64,000 nucleotides of DNA, taken from G965230065 sp965230065. GTDB lineage: Bacteria > Bacteroidota > Bacteroidia > Cytophagales > Cyclobacteriaceae. The position numbers and the translations under genes were made by a program. Positions 53,352 to 63,362 of the stretch are shown one piece after another (the stretch's first letter is position 1; every line of letters begins with the position of its first letter). The notes beneath the pieces were generated by a model that worked only from the letters and a program-made list of their open reading frames with translations, ran no database searches and had not been told where the DNA came from. The stretch covers positions 5,580,001 through 5,644,000 of the forward strand of contig OZ245942.1 in NCBI GenBank assembly GCA_965230065.1, in the 5' to 3' direction.

Positions 53352-54608
53352 CTAACTTGCTTTGAGCAAATCTTTAAAACGCTTTATCGTAGCATTTTTG
53401 ACCAGGGGTTTGGCCCAAATGCCAATACTCAGAATATATCCTAATGTAATAAAAAGAAATAACATAGCCATCCGCAAACCAACCAATTCTGCCAGGCCAC
53501 CGATGATCAGGGGTATAATGGCACCTCCGGCGATACCCGTACACAAAATACCCGAAAAAGTGCCGTGATGTTCTTTCACCGAATTAAGCGCCAGGGAGAA
53601 AATGACCGACCACATTACCGAAGCAAAAAACCCTGCCAGGGGAAAAGCATACAGGGCTACTTCTGTGGGCCCGAACAATGCAAACAACAGGGAGATAATA
53701 GCTCCTGAAGTAAATACGATCAATACTGTGCGGCTATCCAGTAACTTCAGCAATACCAACCCAAGCAAACACCCGATGGTGAGTAATCCCCAGAAATAAG
53801 AAATGGCTGTGGCCCCCCGGGTAGCCGGGTCTACATCATGGTAAGATTGCAGGAATTTTGACATCCAGTTGGCGATGCCTTGCTCTGTACCCACATAGGC
53901 GAAAATGCCAAAGAAAAACAAAATAACGTATTTGTTTTGCAACAGTTCTTTAAAGGCTGCCCCGGTATCTATTATATCCTCTTCTTTCAACTCTACTTTT
54001 GGGAATTTTACCAGCTTGATAACAACCACCATCAACAGGGAGGTAACGGCAAATACCCAGTAAACAGATACCCATTCCAGGTTTTCTGGCACCAAATTAT
54101 TCAACAGGGAAATAAGGGCCGAAGTATTATCAGAATGCACGTTTTGTACCAAATAACTATACAACAACGGACTTAAAAAAGAGGCTGCGCCAAATACCAG
54201 TTGGGCTAATACTGAATTGAAAGCGAAATGTTCTTCTCCACCTGCCTGTCGTAGTAACGGGTTGATAATTACCTGCAACATGGCCATACCTACACCAATA
54301 GAAAATAGCGAAATCAGAGCAACACCAAACGTAGGGAAAACCGCAAACAACAAAGCCCCGGCAAAAGCCAGCAGAAAAGCACCTATGAGCAGTATCTTTT
54401 CCGAATATTTTTCCATCAACAACCCGGAAGGAATGGACATTACGCCATAAGCCACAAAAAAGGCAAAGGGTAAAAACCCGGCCATTCCGATACTCAATGT
54501 AAAGCTGTCAATAATATCAGGAATGATGGGGCCAAGAATGTTTGTCAGGAAAGCTATGACAAAAAATATCAGTAAAATCAGGCCGACAATGAATGTGTTT
54601 CTTTTCAT
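53352..54608 (-). CDS. MFS sugar permease, FucP-like
   Basis: 418 residues with 12 membrane helices. The start GLILLIFFVIAFLTNILGPIIPDIIDSF and the segments FLPFAFFVAYGVMSIPSGLLMEKYSEK and GTFSGILCTGIAGGAIIPLIIGGLAE are like those of the FucP/GlcP group, which bring in fucose, glucose or galactose with H+. It lies just upstream of the XylR-like regulator gene, with the ROK kinase gene 148 bases on its 5' side in the same direction. Together they look like uptake, sensing and phosphorylation of a monosaccharide. Confidence 0.9.
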   Translation of the reverse strand: MKRNTFIVGLILLIFFVIAFLTNILGPIIPDIIDSFTLSIGMAGFLPFAFFVAYGVMSIPSGLLMEKYSEKILLIGAFLLAFAGALLFAVFPTFGVALISLFSIGVGMAMLQVIINPLLRQAGGEEHFAFNSVLAQLVFGAASFLSPLLYSYLVQNVHSDNTSALISLLNNLVPENLEWVSVYWVFAVTSLLMVVVIKLVKFPKVELKEEDIIDTGAAFKELLQNKYVILFFFGIFAYVGTEQGIANWMSKFLQSYHDVDPATRGATAISYFWGLLTIGCLLGLVLLKLLDSRTVLIVFTSGAIISLLFALFGPTEVALYAFPLAGFFASVMWSVIFSLALNSVKEHHGTFSGILCTGIAGGAIIPLIIGGLAELVGLRMAMLFLFITLGYILSIGIWAKPLVKNATIKRFKDLLKAS

Positions 54609-54756
54609 AATAGGGTTAGGTGCATCTTATTGAAATGGAAGTTTACCGAATTTCTTCCCAACTATTTACGCATAGCACGCATATAGCACCTCAATATGCG
54701 TAATTTTAGGGGATTATTAAAATATTATTAAGAGAAATTAAGAGAAGGCTTTGCAT

Positions 54757-55602
54757 TTAATGCGGAGCAACCAGTGCGGCCGCTCCCAACAATGCGATAT
54801 TAGGGTTTTGGGACTGAAAAACTTTCAATCGTTTGATAGATTCCGGAAAGCTAAAGTCATGCAATGTGGCATACATGGCTTCAGCAAACAGGTTGAAGGC
54901 TTTTGCTAAAGACCCACCAATTACGATGACTTTAGGGTCGTATGTGTACATTACAATTTTTATAACTTCTCCCATGTGTTTACCAAACTCATTCCAGAGT
55001 TGCAAAGCGTGCTTGTCACCTTCTAATGCTTTATCATGCATTTCAACAGCGGTAGTTTGGTGTACCGCTTTAAAAAAGTTACCACTGGCATAATATTCTA
55101 TATTGTGCCCCAAATATGGCAACAAGCCAATCTCCCCGGCACCGCAGTTGTTTCCGGCATACAATTGATTATTTACAATGATGCCTGAACCTAAAGCTGT
55201 TCCAGATGCAAGTCCAACTACTGAACTGAACCCTTTAGCCAATCCAAACTGATGCTCACCCAATACATAACAATTGACATCATTGTTAACAAATACGGGA
55301 ATTTGAAAGGTTTCCTCTAATATTTCTTTTAGGTGAACCCGCTCCCAGGAAGGAATGTTTTCTACATTGAATACAATGCCTTTATCCACATCAACCACCG
55401 AAGGCACGCCAATACCAATGCCTCTGACAGATGAGTCAACCAAAGGCCTGATGAAGGTAGTTAATTGCTCTATGGTGGCTGAAAGGGAATCTTTATTTTC
55501 TAAAAGGGCTTGTTTTTGCTGACTAATAACCCCATTGCTCTCGATACCAGCACGAATGTTAGTTCCACCTACATCAACACCTATTGTTTTGACAGTATTC
55601 AC
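54757..55602 (-). CDS. ROK-family sugar kinase
   Basis: 281 residues. The ATP-binding start IGVDVGGTNIRAGI and the ROK sugar-site signature region (VFVNNDVNCYVLGEHQFG, SGTALGSGIIVNNQLYAGNNCGAGEIG) are present. The zinc-binding Cys cluster of the family's typical GHxxxxxxGxxCxCGxxGC motif is missing (GLLPYLGHNIEYYASGNF), as in many Bacteroidota ROK kinases. It phosphorylates a hexose such as glucose, N-acetylglucosamine or mannose in the cytoplasm. The neighbouring GH20 gene releases N-acetylhexosamine, a suitable source. It diverges from the RraA gene across 230 AT-rich bases in which no clear operator was found. Confidence 0.92.
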   Translation of the reverse strand: MNTVKTIGVDVGGTNIRAGIESNGVISQQKQALLENKDSLSATIEQLTTFIRPLVDSSVRGIGIGVPSVVDVDKGIVFNVENIPSWERVHLKEILEETFQIPVFVNNDVNCYVLGEHQFGLAKGFSSVVGLASGTALGSGIIVNNQLYAGNNCGAGEIGLLPYLGHNIEYYASGNFFKAVHQTTAVEMHDKALEGDKHALQLWNEFGKHMGEVIKIVMYTYDPKVIVIGGSLAKAFNLFAEAMYATLHDFSFPESIKRLKVFQSQNPNIALLGAAALVAPH

Positions 55603-55832
55603 AGCAAATTGATCATTGTCTCGATAAAAATTAACAAAACAAAGTTATCAGACAACCTCTGTCGATGTGTAGAGATTTGCGTCTTTTATACCTCATTTTA
55701 CGAAAAAAGTACCGGTATTGCTATTTTTTTAATAATTTCAAAAATGAGCCCATTAGCTTTTTACCAACAAGCTAATAGCATTTCACTTTTTTTTACAAAC
55801 TTACAATGACAAGCTAACAAACTTAACTTACC

Positions 55833-56576
55833 ATGCTAAGCCACTCAGAACTCCTGGAAATGAAACGATGGAATACGCCCACTATCTACAACGGATGGGA
55901 GCAAATCACCAAAAAGAACCATGCCAAAGAAGGTATCAATCTGGAAGAAACAAGGGATTTTATGCCACAAATGGGGCCTATGATCGGTTATGCTATCACA
56001 CTGGTTATTGAGCCTTCCAACCCTGTCCACAAAAAAAACACTAATGCTTTGAGTGATTACCGGCAATATGTAGCCTCCTTGCCCGGACCAAAAATTGTGG
56101 TGGTACAAGACCTTGACAAACCGGGAGTTTATGGGTCAATGTGGGGTGAGGTGAATAGTAACCTGCACAGGGCACTGGGTTGTGTGGGCACCATTACCGA
56201 CGGTGCCATCCGTGACCTGGACGAAATGACCAATGCCGGCTTCAAAGCACTGGCCCGCCGCCTTTGTGTAGGACATGCATATGCAACTCCTGTACGATGG
56301 AATTGTGAAGTAGAGGTTTTTGGCACCAAAGTAACCCCCGGACAATTGATTCATGCGGATAAACATGGCTTTTTATGTATTCCGAAAGAAGATGAAAAGG
56401 ATTTGTTGGATGCCGCCCGCTTTATGGATACCAACGAATGCAATACCATGATACCCGCTACCAGAAGTTCATGGGATAAAAACGCTTCAGATGTGTTGAA
56501 AAATATCAATGAGGCAGCCAAAAAATTCAAAGAAGCCACAAAAAATAAATTTGGTAATCAAGGTGAGTGGAACTGA
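55833..56576 (+). CDS. RraA-family protein, possible hydroxy-keto-acid aldolase
   Basis: 247 residues. The family signature with Arg127 and Asp128 (GTITDGAIRDLDEM) and the preceding loop GSMWGEVNSNLHRALG are present. RraA-like proteins other than the RNase E inhibitor act as 4-hydroxy-4-methyl-2-oxoglutarate or oxaloacetate lyases on short keto acids, using a divalent metal. The N-terminal extension (LEMKRWNTPTIYNGWEQI) is usual for the Bacteroidota type. It begins a plus-strand trio with a propeller protein (4-base gap) and a sulfatase. Confidence 0.88.
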   Translation: MLSHSELLEMKRWNTPTIYNGWEQITKKNHAKEGINLEETRDFMPQMGPMIGYAITLVIEPSNPVHKKNTNALSDYRQYVASLPGPKIVVVQDLDKPGVYGSMWGEVNSNLHRALGCVGTITDGAIRDLDEMTNAGFKALARRLCVGHAYATPVRWNCEVEVFGTKVTPGQLIHADKHGFLCIPKEDEKDLLDAARFMDTNECNTMIPATRSSWDKNASDVLKNINEAAKKFKEATKNKFGNQGEWN

Positions 56577-56580
56577 TACA

Positions 56581-57648
56581 ATGAAAAGAATGCATCGCTC
56601 TTTGCTACAATGGCTGCCTCTTGCAGTTATTTATTTATTTCCCACATCCCTCCTTGCACAGCAACCTGGTTGGCATGGGCCTCAACCCACTGTGGCTGAG
56701 TCACTCAAAACGGTGGCCTCTAAATTTGAAAATTATGAAGTGGTTTTAGAACCTGATGAAAATGCACCGGAATGGTGGGCTGGCGCGCCTTCAGTAGTAC
56801 AAGACCATGAAGGTATATTTTGGCTGGCTGCCCGCATGCGCAGCCCGGAGCATCCACGGGGATTGCGCGGTTTTGAAATTAGGATACTGAGGAGTGAAGA
56901 TGGCATCCATTTTACCCCCGTTCATCACATCCGTCGAGAAGATGTACCTATTCCTGGCTTTGAACGTCCAGCGCTACTGATTGATCCAAATACTAAAAAA
57001 TTCAAGCTGTATGCCTGTGGCCCCTGGCAGGAAGACGCCAAACAGGAAAGTCCCTGGTCTATCATCAAATTTGACGATGTAGACAACCCTATGCAATTTG
57101 ACCCGGCTACGGCAAAAGCCGTCATTACGCCCCCGGCCCGCACCTATGAAAGAGATGTATCGGTTACCGAGTACAAAGACCCTTTCATCATACATGCGGA
57201 AGGTAAGTACCACTGCTATGTTATCGGTTATATCCGACGTAATGAGCGCCTTTTTCATTTTATCAGTGACGATGGTGAAAACTGGCAGCCTGTAGGAGAT
57301 GTAAACCAACCTATGATGGACCTGAAAGGATGGCACAATTTCTTTATCCGCCCGGCCTCCGTATTGCCGGTGGGCATCGGTTATCTTTTCATCTACGAAG
57401 GTTCCAGTACCCAATGGTTCGATCCGGTTTACAATGTAGTAACTGGCTTTGGTTTCACTTTTGACCTTCATAATGTGGTTGACCTTACCGAAGCTTCTCC
57501 TATTGGAATCAGTACTACACCCGGACAATTTTATACCTGGCGGTATTCGCATTGGATGTGGGTAAATAATGAAATTTGGGTGTATGCCGAAGTTGCCCGC
57601 CCTAACGATTCCCATGAAATTCGGCTGTACCGGGTGCCCGTAGAATAA
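56581..57648 (+). CDS. Beta-propeller glycoside-hydrolase-like secreted protein
   Basis: 355 residues from the ATG at 56581, which gives a clear signal peptide (LLQWLPLAVIYLFPTSLLAQQ); an upstream in-frame ATG at 56509 lies inside the RraA gene. The body has five-bladed propeller features (GIFWLAARMRSP, RSEDGIHFTPVHHI, ISDDGENWQPVGD, KGWHNFFIRPASVLP). It is shorter than the paralogues in the main locus and lacks their C-terminal sandwich, so it is a different group. It lies between RraA and sulfatase genes. Probable role: hydrolysis or binding of a glycan in the periplasm. Confidence 0.78.
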   Translation: MKRMHRSLLQWLPLAVIYLFPTSLLAQQPGWHGPQPTVAESLKTVASKFENYEVVLEPDENAPEWWAGAPSVVQDHEGIFWLAARMRSPEHPRGLRGFEIRILRSEDGIHFTPVHHIRREDVPIPGFERPALLIDPNTKKFKLYACGPWQEDAKQESPWSIIKFDDVDNPMQFDPATAKAVITPPARTYERDVSVTEYKDPFIIHAEGKYHCYVIGYIRRNERLFHFISDDGENWQPVGDVNQPMMDLKGWHNFFIRPASVLPVGIGYLFIYEGSSTQWFDPVYNVVTGFGFTFDLHNVVDLTEASPIGISTTPGQFYTWRYSHWMWVNNEIWVYAEVARPNDSHEIRLYRVPVE

Positions 57649-57665
57649 AATTACAAAAAAACAAA

Positions 57666-59099
57666 ATGAACAAACTCATTTCCATTTGCTTAACAATAGC
57701 TCTTTTTCAATGCACAAGCAAAACCGAACATGTAACGAGTGAAACCCCTCCAAATATTCTGATATTCTTGGTAGATGACCTGGGAAAAGAATGGGTAAGC
57801 TGTTACGGGGCAGAAGACATTCAAACTCCGAATGTAGACAAACTGGCAAAAGAAGGTATGCTGTTTCACAATGTATATTCCATGCCCCAATGTACTCCTT
57901 CCCGTCTCACACTGCTAACGGGGCAGTATCCTTACCGGCATGGATGGGTCAACCATTGGGATGTGCCCCGATGGGGAGGAGGCGCCCACTATGACGAACA
58001 AATGAACCCTTCTTTGGGAAAAATGATGAAGCAGGCAGGCTATAAAACAGCCGTTGCCGGAAAATGGCAGGTCAGTGATTTCAGGGTACAACCCGATGCC
58101 ATGCAAAAACACGGATTTGATGAATACTGTATGTGGACAGGCTATGAAACGGGCGTAGAGGCAAGTGCAGAACGTTATTGGAACCCCTACCTGCACACTG
58201 CCTCGGGCAGTAAAACTTATGAAGGGGCGTTTGGACCGGATATTTTCAAAGATTTTCTCATTGATTTTATCCATAATAATAAGGATACGGCTATGTTCAT
58301 CTATTTTCCGATGGTACTTACCCATACGCCTTTGGTAAATACACCTGATGCTTCTGCTGATGATAACCTTGGCAAACACAAGGCGATGGTGCGCTATACC
58401 GATAAAATTACCGGGGAGGTAGTGCAGGCGCTGGAAAATGCCGGCATACGGGAAAACACCATCATCATCTGGACGACCGACAATGGTACTACCCGCAGCA
58501 TCACAGGTACTTTGAATGGATGGAAAGTAAAAGGGGCAAAAGCCCAAACCACTGAGCCTGGAATTTGCGCCCCCTTCATTGTCAGTCGCCCGGGCACTAT
58601 ACCTTCCAATGTTACCTCTGATGCCCTGATAGATTTCTCGGATATATTTCCTACTTGTATAGACATATCCGGAATAAACTTTCCCTCTGATCACATAATA
58701 GATGGAAAATCATTTAAAGAAGTACTGACAGACGAAAACGCAAATTCAGACCGCAACTGGATACTGAGTATGGGTGGGCAAAACAATGCCCGGCTTACTG
58801 AAAATGGAGTGGAAAATCAATATAAATTCCGGGATCGGGTCATCCGGAACCAACGATTTAAACTAAACATTGATACAAACCGAAAAGCCATCAAGTTTTA
58901 TGACCTGAAGCATGACCCGGCCGAAGAAAGCAACCTGATTGACAACTTATCTAATGATACTTTGAAAAGTAACTTTTTAGAATTACAGAAAGTAATCAGT
59001 ACCTTTCCCCCCAAAGACAATGACCCCATTTATCAACCACTGCCTAACCAACCCTGGGATGTTGAAATCACAGCGGAAAGTGAGGTGTGGAAGCAATGA
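57666..59099 (+). CDS. S1-type sulfatase lipoprotein
   Basis: 477 residues with a lipoprotein signal (TIALFQC, Cys16). The active-site motif CTPSR (Cys76) is the formylglycine site, with the metal Asp pair in LVDDLGKE (37-38) and the later TTDNGTT; the Lys-containing VAGKWQ is also present. It removes sulfate from a glycan in the periplasm or on the surface. The maturation enzyme is not in this window. It follows the propeller gene by 17 bases and converges with the GH20 gene. Unlike the remnant at 10145 it is intact. Confidence 0.93.
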   Translation: MNKLISICLTIALFQCTSKTEHVTSETPPNILIFLVDDLGKEWVSCYGAEDIQTPNVDKLAKEGMLFHNVYSMPQCTPSRLTLLTGQYPYRHGWVNHWDVPRWGGGAHYDEQMNPSLGKMMKQAGYKTAVAGKWQVSDFRVQPDAMQKHGFDEYCMWTGYETGVEASAERYWNPYLHTASGSKTYEGAFGPDIFKDFLIDFIHNNKDTAMFIYFPMVLTHTPLVNTPDASADDNLGKHKAMVRYTDKITGEVVQALENAGIRENTIIIWTTDNGTTRSITGTLNGWKVKGAKAQTTEPGICAPFIVSRPGTIPSNVTSDALIDFSDIFPTCIDISGINFPSDHIIDGKSFKEVLTDENANSDRNWILSMGGQNNARLTENGVENQYKFRDRVIRNQRFKLNIDTNRKAIKFYDLKHDPAEESNLIDNLSNDTLKSNFLELQKVISTFPPKDNDPIYQPLPNQPWDVEITAESEVWKQ

Positions 59100-59121
59100 G
59101 TATTTCCTACCTAATTTCTTC

Positions 59122-61719
59122 TTACTCAGATTCTACCTCACTCGTCCTGCTGCTCTTCCCAGCTGCATCAAATGCTTTGAGCTTTACAGTACCCGAAACT
59201 TGTACAGGCCCTTCGTAAACGGTTGAATTTTCATTCGGTTCCGAGCCGTCCGTAGTATAGCGGATGGTGAGGCCGGGAAATGCTACATTTGCCTTTAACT
59301 CACCGTTTTCTATCACACCGCCGGGCAAGGGCACCCGATAATTGTACCCTCCATTGAGATAGCTGAGGCGGGGTAACTCTTTCTGGCCCAGGGTATTGGC
59401 AAAAATATTCCATTGGTCGGCAATGGCGGCTTCCCGGTTTTCATAGTTTTCTACGGTTTCCCAGCTTCTCGCTGTCCAGGCACTTTCTGAGTAGCCAATC
59501 AGTTTGGGCAACATGTAATATTCCATCATCTCCCCCCCTTTGATGGTTTCGCTCCAGAGTTGGGCTTCCACACCCAAAATATTCTCTTTGGCTTCGGGTT
59601 TCAACTTTTCCATATCGGCATATTCAGTTTCCAAATCTACTTCACGCCCCATGGACGTCTGGTAAGTGGTTTTGAACATATCATATGGAGCGAACGTCCA
59701 GGCATCGCGGGTATTCACAAAACCGCCCCAGTACAAGCCGGGTTCCTGTGGGTCTTTGTTGTAACCCAGGTCAAAATAAAAGTTAGACACGTTGCACAAA
59801 ACCACCTCATACCCGGCATTGGCCATGCGGTAGCCCAGGTCTTTGTAATCAAACAAATTGTTCCAGATGTAAGGTACCACGTCGCGGTCGGCAAACTCGG
59901 GGTTGACCTCATATTCCCCTGCATCGTTTTTCAGTAAAGCCACTTCTTCCCATCCGCCAACGGTGAGGTTGCGGTCTTCCAGGCTGTCCAGCATTCTGTC
60001 AAAAAAGTAAGCCTGTAGGTTTTTGGGGTCGTTTATTTCAGGGTGTTCCTGAATGATGAAATCGGCCAATGGGGATTCTGTCCAGGCACCTTCCGGTACT
60101 TCATCGCCCCCTGAATGAATTTCATCCATTTCCAGCCCTGCTTCCTCATACATTTTGGCGTACTCATCAATAACTTTTTCGTAAAAACGATAAGTAGATG
60201 CCCGGGCCACGCTCACTACATTGTCTTTATACGCTTGTGCCGAAAGGTAAACCGACTGGTCATCCGGGTCAATCAGGCGGTACTCATTGGCCTCAACCTC
60301 TTTTCCTTCGGCCATGAGGCGTTCGTACCGGGCTTCCATGGCTTTGATGGCTGCCCGGGCATGTCCCGGAAAATTCAGCACCGGGATGACTTTGATATGA
60401 CGGTCATCGGCATATTTCAGTATCTCAATCACGTCTTCCCTTGTATAATAGCCACTGCCATGCGTTCCTTCTCCATAAGCCACCGGCCCGGAACCATACG
60501 CCGGATGAAGGGCTGTTTCTTCCATTCCGGAAGTGTGCTGACGCTGGGCCCCCACTTCGGTAAGTTCAGGCAAACCTTCAATTTCAATGCGCCACCCTTC
60601 ATCTTCCGTGGTATAAAAAAGAAACTTGTTGAGCTTATAAAATGACATAATATCCAGCGTTTTCAGGATGGTTTCCTTCGTCTGGAAATTTCGGCTTACA
60701 TCTACATGCAACCCCCTGAACGGAAAGCGGGGCGCGTCTTCAACGGTTACATAAGGCAGGGAAAAAGAATCGGGTGTATTTTGATAAACCTGCACCGGAA
60801 TCATGGAACGCAGGCTTTGGATGCCATAAAAAACGCCTGCAGCATCGCTTCCGGTGATTACAATGCCATTTTCAGCAATTTGTAAACGATAAGCTTCTTC
60901 TGTATTTCCATTCACTTCAACATTGCCCAATTGCAATTGAATAGATTTACTATTCGTGTTTTCTGTACTAATTGAAAACGAATTGCCGGCCAGGGCTTGC
61001 AAGCTGCCGGCCAGGTAATTGGCTTCGTTTTCAAGTCCTTCCCCATATATAATGGACAGTTCATTATCTACTGTAAAAGCACCATTGCCTACCTGTACGT
61101 GGGCCGGGGCTGGCACAATGAGTTGTAATTTACCTTCTGATATTTGCTGTAAAGACTGGTTTTCGGAATACCGCCATGCAGGGGTCGGAATGGGTTCTTC
61201 ATCGCTGGCATTGCGGTTGATTTGTTCCTCACGGGTAAAAGGAACAAAGGAGTAATCGTCCACCTCTACAATTTTTTCTTCATTTCCTTCGGCATCATAA
61301 AATACAAAATACAGTCCCAACGGACGGTCGGTTTCTTTAACCACCCCTTCAGTGCCCCAATAGCTTATGTCCACCGATTCACCCGGAGACAAGGAAAACC
61401 CATCATTGGGCGTGAGCTTGTACCAATCCCCATTGATGTGCTGCAAGGAAGCCGGCTGGGGCGATTTATTTTCCTGAATCGGCCGGGGTGCCATGTTGAA
61501 AAAAAGCGTCCAGTTGGAGGCATTTAAAGTAAAGTCACTCTTATTTTCCAAAGTAAACCGGGCCTCAAAAGTATTGTTGGCATCCACAAAATTGGTGAGC
61601 AGTTCCCATTGCACAGCAATATTTTTGGCTGAAGTGTAATCTGTCTCATTTTGCTGTGAACAAGCAAAAAACAATGTAAACAAACTCATTAACAATAAAC
61701 CGAAACCAGAAGTTTTCAT
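59122..61719 (-). CDS. GH20 beta-N-acetylhexosaminidase lipoprotein
   Basis: 865 residues with a lipoprotein signal (LFTLFFAC, Cys20). Domains in order: N-terminal chitobiase-type carbohydrate-binding region (~30-165), GH20b (~200-325), the GH20 barrel (~330-770) with catalytic Asp539-Glu540 (HSGGDEVPEG) and RGLHVDVSRNF, and a C-terminal sheet domain (IRYTTDGSEPNENSTVYEGPV, ~790-865). It releases terminal GlcNAc or GalNAc from glycans outside the cytoplasmic membrane using the substrate's N-acetyl group. It fits the ROK kinase and MFS genes nearby. Confidence 0.96.
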   Translation of the reverse strand: MKTSGFGLLLMSLFTLFFACSQQNETDYTSAKNIAVQWELLTNFVDANNTFEARFTLENKSDFTLNASNWTLFFNMAPRPIQENKSPQPASLQHINGDWYKLTPNDGFSLSPGESVDISYWGTEGVVKETDRPLGLYFVFYDAEGNEEKIVEVDDYSFVPFTREEQINRNASDEEPIPTPAWRYSENQSLQQISEGKLQLIVPAPAHVQVGNGAFTVDNELSIIYGEGLENEANYLAGSLQALAGNSFSISTENTNSKSIQLQLGNVEVNGNTEEAYRLQIAENGIVITGSDAAGVFYGIQSLRSMIPVQVYQNTPDSFSLPYVTVEDAPRFPFRGLHVDVSRNFQTKETILKTLDIMSFYKLNKFLFYTTEDEGWRIEIEGLPELTEVGAQRQHTSGMEETALHPAYGSGPVAYGEGTHGSGYYTREDVIEILKYADDRHIKVIPVLNFPGHARAAIKAMEARYERLMAEGKEVEANEYRLIDPDDQSVYLSAQAYKDNVVSVARASTYRFYEKVIDEYAKMYEEAGLEMDEIHSGGDEVPEGAWTESPLADFIIQEHPEINDPKNLQAYFFDRMLDSLEDRNLTVGGWEEVALLKNDAGEYEVNPEFADRDVVPYIWNNLFDYKDLGYRMANAGYEVVLCNVSNFYFDLGYNKDPQEPGLYWGGFVNTRDAWTFAPYDMFKTTYQTSMGREVDLETEYADMEKLKPEAKENILGVEAQLWSETIKGGEMMEYYMLPKLIGYSESAWTARSWETVENYENREAAIADQWNIFANTLGQKELPRLSYLNGGYNYRVPLPGGVIENGELKANVAFPGLTIRYTTDGSEPNENSTVYEGPVQVSGTVKLKAFDAAGKSSRTSEVESE

Positions 61720-61824
61720 AATGAAAGTATGGTGAAAAGAAACGAAAATATGATATAATGCCCAAAATTACTGATTGACGGCGCAAGCGCAAGTGAAAAG
61801 GGCAGAATTCTTTTAGCTCAGTCG

Positions 61825-62556
61825 TTATCCTTTTATCACTGCTTTTAAGAACGATTGTAAAGCTTCTGACCTCCCTAAAAGTTCCAGAATAAAAACAAAC
61901 AAATTTACGCTTACAGCCAGGTATGTGGCCGGATGCTTGAGTTTATCATATTTCCAGGCGGCTAAGAGCAGCATTCCAATGATCAACAACTGGGTAAAAT
62001 AAATGGGAGTCATGATATTGATATTCGGCCAGTTTTCTATATAAAAATCCACATAAACAATTTGTATGCCCCGACCCAGGGCAGGCATCATGATGAGAAA
62101 TACGGTTGAAATGAGCCACCAGGCATGGTCTTCCAGGCGCTTTCTATAGATAATAGCCATTATCACCGCAAAACCAAAGGCGGTCATCATCACAATTTCT
62201 ACAGCCGCGACCCCAAAGAAGAACCAGGGCTGAAACGGGCCGAACCTTTCGGGCAGTGCCAGGGCATTTTCTGTGGTCACGATATCCCGATGCAGCATAC
62301 TCAAAGCGGTTAAACAAACGCCCCCGGCCAGAAACATTCCAATAATTCCATTGGTACGGTGCTTCTCTAGTTGACCGTGGGTAGCAAGATAAGGCTGAAT
62401 GATAAGATAAAAATACCAAAGCGTACCCGTAAAATAATGAACATGAACAGCCCATGCATTTTTGGCAAAATCACCCCAATAATCCATAAAAATGCCGAGT
62501 TGCATCAGCACCATCGGGATGATCATCCATTTGTAGAGGGTTTTGTATTTTTGCAT
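61825..62556 (-). CDS. Hypothetical seven-helix membrane protein
   Basis: 243 residues with about seven membrane helices (MIIPMVLMQLGIFMDYW, VHYFTGTLWYFYLIIQPYLAT, IIGMFLAGGVCLTALSMLH, WFFFGVAAVEIVMMTAFGFAVIMAIIY, WWLISTVFLIMMPALGRGIQIVYV, YFTQLLIIGMLLLAAW, VNLFVFILELLG). His residues near helix ends (VHVHYF, HRDIV, DHAWW) might bind metal or haem. No family name could be given with confidence. It is alone, 105 bases upstream of the GH20 gene on the same strand. Confidence 0.75.
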   Translation of the reverse strand: MQKYKTLYKWMIIPMVLMQLGIFMDYWGDFAKNAWAVHVHYFTGTLWYFYLIIQPYLATHGQLEKHRTNGIIGMFLAGGVCLTALSMLHRDIVTTENALALPERFGPFQPWFFFGVAAVEIVMMTAFGFAVIMAIIYRKRLEDHAWWLISTVFLIMMPALGRGIQIVYVDFYIENWPNINIMTPIYFTQLLIIGMLLLAAWKYDKLKHPATYLAVSVNLFVFILELLGRSEALQSFLKAVIKG

Positions 62557-62630
62557 GTATTTCTCTACTATTTGTAGTTTATAGGCATAAGTAGTTTTCT
62601 CCCAAAGAGTCAGGATCGTATCGGTACGCT

Positions 62631-62659
62631 AAACCCCGGTCATGTGGCACACAGACCGG
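62631..62659 (+). repeat. REP-like palindrome, left copy
   Basis: AAACCCC-GGTCATGTGGCACACAGACCGG region: CCGGTC pairs with GACCGG and TGTG with CACA around a GCA loop, with one bulged A. The same 29 bases occur in reverse orientation at 63270-63298 with 2 differences. Such palindromes are the usual targets of REP-associated transposases. Confidence 0.85.
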
Positions 62660-62662
62660 CAC

Positions 62663-63228
62663 CTACCCGAATCGTTCCATATAATGAGTTAAGAAACCAA
62701 ATTCATCTTTTCCTTCCTCATAAAACCTGACTGAAGACCAATAATATTCTTCAGGATTTTGTGCTAAACTCCATCTTTCATGTAATGGGTTTAGATGCAG
62801 ATAATCCAGTTTTTGTTCTAACTTTTCCCTACTATCCATCAATATTGCCAAAGGATCGCGTTGCCAAATACGATATTCCCTTTCTTTTTCATCGACTTTG
62901 AAATAAGAAAAACCAATGGATGATTTTTCTTTAAGTCTTTAACAATCAGATGGGCTGTCTTTTTGTTGAAAGTAGCATACGGCATCTCCCTGCCATTTTT
63001 GGCTAAAAGTTCCCAAATGATGTGTAAATGATTGGGCATGATTACAAATCCATATACAATAATTAATTTTTTATCTACCAACTCTTTCCAGATATCAATA
63101 ACCAGTTATATATATTTCGTTTGATCGAAAAGCCTTTTCCAGTCTTTCACCGGATCAGTCCAAAAATACACTTCTCCTAACTGCATTTTTGAGTTTCTCG
63201 GTTCTCTTAAGCTTGGGTTATGAGCCAT
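62663..63228 (-). pseudogene. Decayed REP-associated tyrosine transposase (Y1/IS200-like)
   Basis: An ATG at 63228 opens MAHNPSLREPRNSKMQLGEV, then an in-frame TAA stop at codon 41 (63106-63108). The frame goes on with the HUH motif region (GFVIMPNHLHIIWELLAKNG), and a frameshift near 62915 moves the rest (MDSREKLEQKLDYLHLNPLHERW, YYWSSVRFYEEGKDEFGFL) to another frame ending at 62663. With both repaired it would be about 188 residues, normal for these enzymes. The catalytic Tyr region (LDYLHLNP) is still readable. It lies between the inverted palindromes at 62631 and 63270, so the whole is an inactive REP-type unit of about 670 bases. Confidence 0.85.
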
Positions 63229-63269
63229 TTTTGTGTTATTTCATTCAGTCTCGGTCTCAGTCCATTTTT

Positions 63270-63298
63270 CCGGTCTGTGTGCCACGAGACCGGGGTTT
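63270..63298 (-). repeat. REP-like palindrome, right copy
   Basis: Reverse complement of the left palindrome at 62631-62659, with TC in place of AT before GTGGCACAC. The pair brackets the dead transposase gene head to head, typical for REP/RAYT units. Confidence 0.85.
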
Positions 63299-63362
63299 CA
63301 GGATTTTTGTATATAAATTTAGGTAGAGATTCAAACCTGGGGAATGGAATAGTTTTGATTAT

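Noticed and set aside
57915..58694. 259-residue open frame opposite the sulfatase gene
   Set aside because: The plus frame has the full sulfatase motifs, and the opposite frame has no recognisable protein features.
60115..60645. 176-residue open frame opposite the GH20 gene
   Set aside because: It covers the catalytic part of a well supported GH20 gene and looks like an antisense shadow (many Cys, Phe and His).
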